A DNA stretch of 9,874 nt from Candidatus Hydrogenedens terephthalaticus JGI OTU-1 (GTDB lineage: Bacteria; Hydrogenedentota; Hydrogenedentia; Hydrogenedentales; Hydrogenedentaceae), in assembly GCA_000493945.1 (NCBI GenBank), contig AWNW01000007.1:1-9874 (forward strand), given 5' to 3'. The notes beneath the pieces were generated by a model, which saw only the letters and a program-made list of their open reading frames with translations, was not told where the DNA came from and did not search any database. Positions 1 to 6,510 of this stretch are shown here, piece after piece. The position numbers and the translations under genes were made by a program. The first letter of the stretch is position 1, and each line of letters begins with the position of its first letter.

Positions 1-84
1 TGTTATCATATTATAATATATATAACAATTTCTTATTTATAGTTCAATTTAATACTGCTTTTTATAATTAATTACAAAAATGTA

Positions 85-120
85 AAGGGGACATCTCTTA
101 ACTACACATTCTGTCCTTTT
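85..120. repeat. Imperfect inverted repeat, GGGGACA...TGTCC, beyond the 3' end of hemW
   Basis: AAGGGGACA (85-93) faces TGTCCTTTT (112-120) across an 18-base loop. In plus-strand RNA it would form nine pairs, two of them G-U. In minus-strand RNA only the five GGACA/TGTCC pairs plus some flanking A-T pairs survive. It lies just past the hemW stop and the minus strand continues into a T-run, so it could be a weak hemW terminator. It could also be a remnant of a REP-like palindrome, since the same nine bases AAGGGGACA recur between genes at 6451-6459. Neither reading is firm. Confidence 0.3.
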
Positions 121-151
121 CCCTCTGATGGATAAAAAATATATAATCACC

Positions 152-1297
152 TTATTTTATACAATCTAATAGTTGTCTTCCTATTTCATTATTCAGATAA
201 AAACCCTTTGCTGTGGGTTTATATATGCCTTGATTATATTCTAAAAAACCGTTCTCAATTAGATTATTTAATGCGGGACCGAAATCTTCATCAATATGAG
301 TGGAGAATCTATTTAAATAGCTTTTTTCATGTATTCCATCGGAAAGTCTAAAATGTTGAATTAAAGTCTCTAATTTTATCTCTCCATCGGTTAAATAATC
401 CATTTCCTGTTTCTTACCCGGATATTTTATGTATTCTTCTATGCTTGAAATGTTGGCACATCGTAAATTATCTATAAATGAGAATGCCCCTGTTCCTATA
501 CCTAAGTAATACTCATTATGCCAGTAGATTAAGTTATGGATGCACGAATAATTTTTTTTGGCGAAATTAGAAATTTCATAGTGTTCGTAACCATTTGAAT
601 ATAAATATATTTCCGCATATTTATACAAATCTAAACAAAAATCATCATCGGGTTTGTCTTTTAACTTCTTTTCATATAGGGGTGTTCCTTTTTCGAATGT
701 TAAATTATAAGTTGATATATGTGAAGGATTTAATTCCACAGCAATTTTTAAGTTTTCTTTCCATCTTTCCTTTGTTTGAAATGGAATTCCAAATATAAGG
801 TCTAAACTCCAATTGTCAAAATAATTTGAAATAATTTTACATGCTTCTATCGCCTTTTTTGCATTATGTCGCCTGCCTAAATATTCTAATTCTTCATCAT
901 AAAATGTTTGAACACCGACACTAACTCTATTTATCCCTAAATCTTTTATTTCTTTAATCCATGCGTCAGATATATCATCCGGGTTTACTTCAATAGTAAT
1001 TTCGGGGGAAATAAAGTTAAATAATTTATTTACATGTGTAATAATAGTATTAATTTGTTTCGGTTTTAATAATGAGGGAGTTCCACCACCTATATAAATA
1101 CTTTTTACTGGATTTTGAAAAGGATCATTTCCCAATTCTTTTATTAAAGAAACTATATAATTGTCTTGAATAACACCATTTATAGCCACACTTAAAAAAT
1201 CGCAATATTCGCATTTCTTTTTACAAAATGGTATATGTATATAAATCCCTATTTCCTGTGTTGGATTATTTTTTAATAGTTCTATGCTCGTTGTCAT
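152..1297 (-). CDS. hemW: HemW-type radical SAM protein (HemN-like, heme chaperone family)
   Basis: The 381-residue product has the usual HemW length. The radical SAM cluster motif CxxxCxxC is at Cys25, Cys29 and Cys32, followed by Asp-Phe. Phe sits where true coproporphyrinogen dehydrogenase HemN has a fourth Cys, which favours HemW. A GGGTPS SAM-binding motif is at 70-75, and the family motif HNxxYW at 253-258 begins the C-terminal part. Family knowledge: HemW binds heme plus a 4Fe-4S cluster and is thought to deliver heme to respiratory proteins in the cytoplasm. One oddity is GTGAFS near 267-272, where homologues usually read G-x-GAHS, so a common His is Phe here. The ATG at 1297 is preceded by only a weak GGA ribosome site. 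The gene is divergent from cinA and shows no operon partner in the window. HemN is the alternative but is less likely. Confidence 0.9.
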   Translation of the reverse strand: MTTSIELLKNNPTQEIGIYIHIPFCKKKCEYCDFLSVAINGVIQDNYIVSLIKELGNDPFQNPVKSIYIGGGTPSLLKPKQINTIITHVNKLFNFISPEITIEVNPDDISDAWIKEIKDLGINRVSVGVQTFYDEELEYLGRRHNAKKAIEACKIISNYFDNWSLDLIFGIPFQTKERWKENLKIAVELNPSHISTYNLTFEKGTPLYEKKLKDKPDDDFCLDLYKYAEIYLYSNGYEHYEISNFAKKNYSCIHNLIYWHNEYYLGIGTGAFSFIDNLRCANISSIEEYIKYPGKKQEMDYLTDGEIKLETLIQHFRLSDGIHEKSYLNRFSTHIDEDFGPALNNLIENGFLEYNQGIYKPTAKGFYLNNEIGRQLLDCIK

Positions 1298-1391
1298 TTT
1301 TTCTATTCCATATAGTTATTATATTATAATGCTTTCAGGAAATTTGAAAAGCAATACTTTTGTTTATAAAAATTCAAAAAGAGGTTTTTAT
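1298..1391. promoter_or_regulatory. Divergent hemW/cinA promoter region
   Basis: This AT-rich spacer separates the hemW start from the preferred cinA start. For cinA, TTGAAA (1344-1349) and TATAAA (1365-1370) each match the sigma-70 consensus in five of six bases, but the 15-base spacer is short. A perfect TATAAT at 1325-1330 on the plus strand lacks a good -35. On the minus strand TATAAT occurs twice (1323-1318 and 1328-1323), close to hemW, also without a convincing -35. The cinA ribosome site AAAGAGG ends at 1384. Promoter activity is likely, but the exact sites are uncertain. Confidence 0.4.
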
Positions 1392-2567
1392 ATGAACGCT
1401 GAATTGATAATGATAGGCACAGAACTTTTATTAGGTCAAATTATAGATACAAATGCCAGTTATATGGGTGAAAAACTATCGGAAATTGGTGTGGATGTAT
1501 ATCGAAAAATAACCGTAGGTGATAATCAAAGCAGGATAGTAAATGTAATCAAAGAATCCATCACCCGTTGTGATGTAATAATATGCAGTGGTGGCTTAGG
1601 TCCAACTGTGGATGATATGACAAGGGAAAGTGTGGCAGAGGCAACAGATAGCCCTTTGGTTTACCATCCTGAACTATACCAAAAGATATTTGAAAGATTA
1701 GAAAAAAGAGGCGTCAAGGTTTCTGAAAATAATAAAAAACAGGCTTTTCTTCCGAAAGGTTCTATTCCGATACATAATCCAGTTGGAACAGCCCCAGGTT
1801 TTATAAAAGAATATAATTCAAAATATATAATATGTTTGCCGGGAGTTCCTTTTGAGTTAAAGCCGATGTTTGAAGAAACAGTTATTCCTTTCTTATGTCA
1901 GAAATTTGGTATTCAAAATCGTCTATATATAAGAGTGTTAAAGGTTTATGGATTAGGAGAATCAAGAATTGACTATAAATTAGGGGATTTGCTTTATTCC
2001 TCATCTCCTACTATAGGATTACTTGCTTCTCCTGAATGTGTTCGTATCCGATTAGCTGTAAAAGAAAGTTCGCATGAAAAAGCAAATCAAATACTGGACG
2101 AAATGGAAAATAAGATTCATCAATGTTTACCCGGTTTAGTCCTCTCAGGGGAGGATTATTCTTTAGAAAAGGCTTTGGATAAGCTTTTGACTGACCTTAA
2201 CAAACATATCACCATAATAGATGCACAGACTGCGGGAATGATTATTTACCGTTTGATACAATCCAAAGCAGAAAGGTTTGTTTGTGGCGAAGTATTACCT
2301 GCTGTCAAAAATGAGCAAGATTTAGAAAAATTATTTGATTTAAGGAAAGAATATCTGTTAAAATTTCCTTTTGCATACAATTTAATAATATATCCTGACC
2401 TTAATAAGCATACAACATGTGTTAGTCTGTCAGGAAACGAAACAGAAGAAATTCACTGGGAACTACCCTTTTATGGGCAAGAAGAAAGGGACCGGGTAAG
2501 GATTTCAGTGATTTCACTTGAGCGAATTCGGAGGAAGTTGCTTAATATTGAGTTTAAGGATAATTGA
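1392..2567 (+). CDS. cinA: CinA-family protein with a degenerate PncC-like C-terminal domain
   Basis: The 391-residue product has the CinA two-domain layout. Residues 1 to about 170 form the MoCF-like COG1058 domain, opening with IMIGTELLLGQIIDTN and carrying SGGLGPTVDDMT at 66-77. In studied homologues this half acts as an ADP-ribose pyrophosphatase. A linker domain follows, and residues from about 258 align with the NMN amidohydrolase (PncC) domain. That domain normally has ESCTGG, where Ser is the nucleophile. Here the site reads AQTAGM (278-283), so Ser is Ala, and the following GVVAYSN-type segment is not recognisable. The C-terminal helix pattern (F-x-G-x-x-x-R-x-x-x-R) is kept. The domain therefore looks folded but without deamidase activity. 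An in-frame ATG exists at 1284, but it overlaps hemW and adds 36 unalignable residues. The ATG at 1392 has AAAGAGG seven bases upstream and begins the conserved domain. rlpA follows 43 bases downstream, probably co-transcribed. Confidence 0.88.
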   Translation: MNAELIMIGTELLLGQIIDTNASYMGEKLSEIGVDVYRKITVGDNQSRIVNVIKESITRCDVIICSGGLGPTVDDMTRESVAEATDSPLVYHPELYQKIFERLEKRGVKVSENNKKQAFLPKGSIPIHNPVGTAPGFIKEYNSKYIICLPGVPFELKPMFEETVIPFLCQKFGIQNRLYIRVLKVYGLGESRIDYKLGDLLYSSSPTIGLLASPECVRIRLAVKESSHEKANQILDEMENKIHQCLPGLVLSGEDYSLEKALDKLLTDLNKHITIIDAQTAGMIIYRLIQSKAERFVCGEVLPAVKNEQDLEKLFDLRKEYLLKFPFAYNLIIYPDLNKHTTCVSLSGNETEEIHWELPFYGQEERDRVRISVISLERIRRKLLNIEFKDN

Positions 2568-2585
2568 ATAAGAAACCCGGAAATA

Positions 2586-2603
2586 ACTCCAAACAGAAGG
2601 AGT
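2586..2603 (+). promoter_or_regulatory. rlpA ribosome binding site inside a small hairpin
   Basis: AAGGAG at 2597-2602 lies eight bases before the rlpA ATG and is one of the two strongest Shine-Dalgarno sequences in the window. ACTCC (2586-2590) is exactly complementary to GGAGT (2599-2603) across an eight-base loop. A five-pair stem could partly mask the ribosome site. Such a short stem is only marginally stable, so a control role is speculative. Confidence 0.45.
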
Positions 2604-2610
2604 AATAAAT

Positions 2611-2985
2611 ATGTTCCCGATGTTAGCAATATTATTACTTTCAACGCAGCCTATACAGCCTTGTATTGAGGGAATAGCCTCATTTTATACCACGGCACAG
2701 ACAGGCTTCTTAACCGCTTCTGGCGAACATTTAAAGGACCATGAATACACTTGTGCAATGCCTTTTGGGACTTTTGGCGATTATTACCTTGTTGTTCACG
2801 AAATTACAGGGAAATCTGTAATTTGTAAATTGAATGATCGTGGTCCTTATATAAAAGGGCGTGTAATAGACCTCTCATATTCCGCGATGAAGGCATTAGA
2901 CCGAAGGAAAGGTTTAATAAAGGTAAAAGTTTACCATCTTGGAAAAGGACCTTATATAACCGGTCCGGTAAAATTAGTTCGGTAA
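2611..2985 (+). CDS. Small RlpA-like double-psi beta-barrel protein
   Basis: The 124-residue product is essentially one RlpA/DPBB domain: GIASFY (21-26), TASGE (35-39), PFGT (51-54) and LNDRGPYIKGRVIDLS (74-89). It lacks the SPOR domain of longer RlpA proteins. RlpA proteins are envelope-located and some are lytic transglycosylases acting on peptidoglycan stripped of stem peptides. The N-terminus has a short hydrophobic stretch (MLAILLL, 4-10) but no Lys or Arg before it. Cys18 follows QP, so the lipobox is non-canonical and export is plausible but unproven. Compared with E. coli RlpA, the equivalents of Glu120 and Asp157 are kept (Glu39, Asp76), while His131 is Met50. Transglycosylase activity is therefore doubtful. 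The gene lies 43 bases after cinA and converges with ileS, ten bases between stops. Confidence 0.8.
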   Translation: MFPMLAILLLSTQPIQPCIEGIASFYTTAQTGFLTASGEHLKDHEYTCAMPFGTFGDYYLVVHEITGKSVICKLNDRGPYIKGRVIDLSYSAMKALDRRKGLIKVKVYHLGKGPYITGPVKLVR

Positions 2986-2995
2986 TGTTTCCTTT

Positions 2996-5900
2996 TTAAT
3001 TTACAGGTTCTAAGAATAAGCCTACGGGAATATCATCTATAGCGATTTGTTTCATTTCAGGCTTTTCGTTATCCGATATAGTGATTGTGTTTGCCAACAC
3101 TTCCCTTGCGAGCATATCTTTATATTCAGAAAATGCATTTTTAAGTGAGTTATCATTTGTGACTAATGTCAAAACAATCCTTTTATCGTAGGGGAGTTGC
3201 TTTGCCTTGCGAAGTTCCTGGATTTCTCTGATTATATCGCGTATCCAGCCTTCTTTCCTTAATTCTTCCGTAATCGTAGTTGTCAAAATAACTACCATAT
3301 TTTTCCCTTGTGAGGCTGTAAAACCTTCTTTAGGGATAAGTTTTACACTTAAATCCTCTTCTTTCAAGGAAACCCTCTCCCCTTCTATGTCCAGTATGTA
3401 TTCACCTTTTGTTGTAATGTCATGATATATCATAGCACCATTGGCAGAGGACAGTGCCTTTGCAAGTGATTTTACTTTACTTCCTAATTTAGGTCCTAAG
3501 AGTTTATAATTAGGTTTTATCTCATAATTCACATAGAGTTCTGGCTGATCTGAAAATTCAATTTCTTTAATATTTAGTTCTTCTTTTATGATTTCGATAT
3601 AAGAGGCAACTTTATCTTTTAACTCCGGAGAGGATAGAACTATTTCACATTTTGCCAGCGGTTGGCGAACCTTAATATTGGATAAACGACGGGCACTTAA
3701 CCCTAAAGTAACTGTTTCTCTTGCAAGAGCCATGTTTTCTAACAAAACATTATCTATTTCATCCGAGTTAGCAATCGGATATGTAGACAAATGTACACTT
3801 TCCGTAGCCGTTTTTAAGGGTTTCGTAAGATTTTTCCATGTGATTTCGGAAAAGAAAGGAACAAAGGGTGCTGCAATTCGTGCAAGATTGATTAGACATT
3901 CGAATAGTGTCCAGTATGCATCTGCTTTTTGTTCTGTCCACATACTATCCCAAAAACGGGGCCTGCTTCTGCGAACATACCAGTTTGATAAACCTTCCAG
4001 AAAGTCAAAAATAGCTTTTGCGGATGTGTAGGTTTCGTATTGATCAAGGGCATTTCGAACTATAACAATAGTTTTGTTCATTTCGTTTAATATCCAGCGG
4101 TCTAATTCACACCGTTCATTCCATTGCCGATATGCCTTTACAGGGTCAGTTGGAGGAGTAACAACCTCTTCCTTAACATCCTGAGGGTTGGGTGACACAT
4201 CTTGCAATAACTTCAAAGGTGCCCCTTCCGCTGTAAAACCATCTAAATTGGCATAGATTGTAAAGAAACTGTACACATTATACCAGCGGATTAATAGGTC
4301 ACTTTGTAATTCTTCAATAAGTCTTTCCTGAAATCTCGTTGTTGTAGTGGGAGAGTTCTTGGCAACAAAACTCCAACGCAAGGCATCTGCACTGTATTTA
4401 TCAAATATATATTTGGGCTCTTTATAATTTTTTAGCCTTTTTGACAATTTATATCCATCTTCACCTTGAATATGTCCCAAACATACACAATTCTTAAATG
4501 GATGAGGATATTCCTTTTTATCCCCAAAAAGCATAGTGCTAATTGCTAAAAGTGAATAAAACCAACCTCTTGTCTGGTCAATTGCCTCACTGATAAAGTC
4601 AGCAGGAAAGTTTTCTGTAAATATTTTCTCAGAGTTCTCTTTGTGGGGGTAGCCCCATTGAGCAAAAGGCATACAACCTGCATCAAACCAGCAGTCTATA
4701 ACCTCTGGTACCCGTCGCATACGCGAAGTGGGGTCTTTGGGGCTTTGATAGGTAATTGCATCTATATAAGGTTTATGAACCTTTAAGTTATCGTTTAATT
4801 CCGGATTTGCTTTCTTTGCATTCTCCCACACATCTAAACCTTGAACATCCGGTTTTGAAAGTAATTCTTCGTAAGATGAAATACATTCCATATAACCTGT
4901 CTTTTCACAAACCCAGATGGGTAATGGTGTTCCCCAAAATCTTTCGCGAGATAATGCCCAGTCAACATTGGTTGCAAGAAAATTCCCAAAACGGCCGTCT
5001 CGAATATGTTCGGGTTGCCATGATATTTTCTGGTTATTTTTCAAAAATTCGTTAATAAATTCCGAAGTTTTAATAAACCAACTTTGTCGTGCGTATTGAA
5101 TAAGCGGGTCATTATCGGCACGGGGACAGAAAGGATAAGCATGGCGAAATTGTTCCTGTTTTAAAAGTTGGCCTCTTTCTTTTAATATCCGAATAATGGA
5201 TTTATCTGCATCCTTACAAAACTTTCCACTTAAAGGTTCACCCGTGTATAAATCCTTTTCTGTAACTCTTTCGTCAAATGTACCATCTGACTTAACAAAA
5301 CAAAGAAAACCTATCCCCTGTTCTTTACATACTTTATAGTCATCTTCACCGAAAGCAGGTGCGATATGAACCAGACCTGTACCCGTTTCTATATCTACAA
5401 AATCACCTGCTATGATAACCCAGTGTTTATCAGAAGGTCCTGTTCCTTCAATTTTTTGGGGCTCATCAAATTTGAATAAAGGTTCATAAGATAATCCAAC
5501 CAAATCCATACCTTTAAAAGTCTTTTCAATTTTAACATTTTCGCCTAATACAGATTTTGCTACAGCACTTGCAATTATAAACCATTCTTTATTTCCATCT
5601 TTTTCCATTTCTACTAAAGCATATTCAATATGAGGACCAACGCAAATAGCACAATTACTCAAAAGTGTCCATGGAGTAGTCGTCCATATCAGGAAACTTA
5701 CCTTATCCTTTTCTGCAAACCCCATTTTTTCTTTGCTCTCTTTCGTTAGCGATATACGAACTGTTATAGAAGGGTCATCGGTTTCCCTATAACCCTCACC
5801 TACTTCACCTGCGGATAGAGCTGTGCCACCTTGTGCCCACCACCAAACTACCTTATAACCACGATAAAGCAACCCTCTATCGAATAGTTGCTTTAATGCC

Positions 5901-6406
5901 CACCATACGCTTTCTACATACGATTGATGATATGTAACATACGCTTGTTCAAGGTCTACCCAGAAGGCAATTCGTTCTGTCATTTCTTCCCATTCTTTCT
6001 GATAACGGAAAACAGAATCAATACAGGCTTTGTTAAATGCTTCTATACCGTATGCCTCTATAGCGGATTTGCCTCCATCTATAATTCCTAATGTTTTACA
6101 AACCTCAATTTCGACGGGAAGACCGTGAGTGTCCCAACCGGCTTTTCTTTCACAATAGTAACCATCCATCGTTTTATATCGAGGGAAAATATCTTTTATA
6201 GTTCTTGTAAGGCAATGCCCCGGATGGGGTAAACCATTAGCCGTTGGAGGACCTTCATAAAATACAAATTTTGGAGCATTTTTTCTTTGCTCTAAACTTT
6301 TATGATATATCTTTTTTTCTTTCCAAAACTTAATAATTTCTTTTTCTGCTTGAGCAAAATTAAACTGTGATGAAGGAACTACATCATCAAATACTTTCTT
6401 TTTCAT
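2996..6406 (-). CDS. ileS: Isoleucyl-tRNA synthetase, type 2 (eukaryote-like)
   Basis: The 1136-residue cytoplasmic enzyme charges tRNA-Ile. The class I HxGH signature is HPGH at 61-64 within GPPTANGLPHPGH, and the KMSKS loop is KLSKR at 653-657. The editing domain shows WTTTPWTL (241-248) and GTGLVHIAPAFGEDD (342-356), as expected for hydrolysis of Val-tRNA-Ile. RERFWGTPLPIW (487-498) and DQTRGWFYSLL (610-620) complete the Rossmann core. The TIKDIFPRYKTMDGY context and length indicate the type-2 enzyme, a class often intrinsically insensitive to mupirocin. A proline- and acid-rich stretch around 723-760 looks like an insertion before the anticodon-binding helical domain. The ATG at 6406 is preferred because CGGAG lies eight bases upstream; a TTG seven codons earlier lacks support. 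The short leader leaves no room for a T-box riboswitch. The upstream membrane gene is 104 bases away on the same strand. Confidence 0.96.
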   Translation of the reverse strand: MKKKVFDDVVPSSQFNFAQAEKEIIKFWKEKKIYHKSLEQRKNAPKFVFYEGPPTANGLPHPGHCLTRTIKDIFPRYKTMDGYYCERKAGWDTHGLPVEIEVCKTLGIIDGGKSAIEAYGIEAFNKACIDSVFRYQKEWEEMTERIAFWVDLEQAYVTYHQSYVESVWWALKQLFDRGLLYRGYKVVWWWAQGGTALSAGEVGEGYRETDDPSITVRISLTKESKEKMGFAEKDKVSFLIWTTTPWTLLSNCAICVGPHIEYALVEMEKDGNKEWFIIASAVAKSVLGENVKIEKTFKGMDLVGLSYEPLFKFDEPQKIEGTGPSDKHWVIIAGDFVDIETGTGLVHIAPAFGEDDYKVCKEQGIGFLCFVKSDGTFDERVTEKDLYTGEPLSGKFCKDADKSIIRILKERGQLLKQEQFRHAYPFCPRADNDPLIQYARQSWFIKTSEFINEFLKNNQKISWQPEHIRDGRFGNFLATNVDWALSRERFWGTPLPIWVCEKTGYMECISSYEELLSKPDVQGLDVWENAKKANPELNDNLKVHKPYIDAITYQSPKDPTSRMRRVPEVIDCWFDAGCMPFAQWGYPHKENSEKIFTENFPADFISEAIDQTRGWFYSLLAISTMLFGDKKEYPHPFKNCVCLGHIQGEDGYKLSKRLKNYKEPKYIFDKYSADALRWSFVAKNSPTTTTRFQERLIEELQSDLLIRWYNVYSFFTIYANLDGFTAEGAPLKLLQDVSPNPQDVKEEVVTPPTDPVKAYRQWNERCELDRWILNEMNKTIVIVRNALDQYETYTSAKAIFDFLEGLSNWYVRRSRPRFWDSMWTEQKADAYWTLFECLINLARIAAPFVPFFSEITWKNLTKPLKTATESVHLSTYPIANSDEIDNVLLENMALARETVTLGLSARRLSNIKVRQPLAKCEIVLSSPELKDKVASYIEIIKEELNIKEIEFSDQPELYVNYEIKPNYKLLGPKLGSKVKSLAKALSSANGAMIYHDITTKGEYILDIEGERVSLKEEDLSVKLIPKEGFTASQGKNMVVILTTTITEELRKEGWIRDIIREIQELRKAKQLPYDKRIVLTLVTNDNSLKNAFSEYKDMLAREVLANTITISDNEKPEMKQIAIDDIPVGLFLEPVN

Positions 6407-6510
6407 TTTTAAACTCCGAAAAAACAAAAATATTCTGTTTTTTATAAATTAAGGGGACAAAAAAGGGATGGAAGATATAATATCAAAAATTAAACAATAA
6501 TATCTATAAA
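6407..6510 (-). promoter_or_regulatory. Spacer between membrane-protein gene and ileS
   Basis: These 104 bases hold the ileS ribosome site (GGAG on the minus strand, 6417-6414). A weak sigma-70-like pair on the minus strand reads TTGTCC then CAGAAT with 17 bases between. I see no GC-rich hairpin that would terminate the upstream gene, so read-through into ileS is possible. The plus strand contains AAGGGGACA (6451-6459), repeating the motif at 85-93. Confidence 0.3.

Noticed and set aside
1284..1391. N-terminal extension of CinA from ATG 1284
   Set aside because: It overlaps the divergent hemW start, adds 36 residues that match nothing in CinA, and lacks a ribosome site, unlike ATG 1392.
2955..2972. 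ACCGG-T-CCGGT inverted repeat near the end of rlpA
   Set aside because: The one-base loop cannot form a hairpin, there is no T-run after it, and it lies within coding sequence. It is not a terminator.
3678..5099. Plus-strand open frames opposite ileS (3678-4031, 4756-5055, 4917-5099)
   Set aside because: They are antisense to a highly conserved synthetase, have no recognisable domains or ribosome sites, and overlap one another.
6407..6427. TTG start for IleRS at 6427
   Set aside because: The ATG at 6406 has CGGAG at ideal spacing, and the seven extra residues would be encoded across that ribosome site.
6407..6510. T-box riboswitch ahead of ileS
   Set aside because: The spacer is too short and lacks the stem I and antiterminator T-box sequence features.
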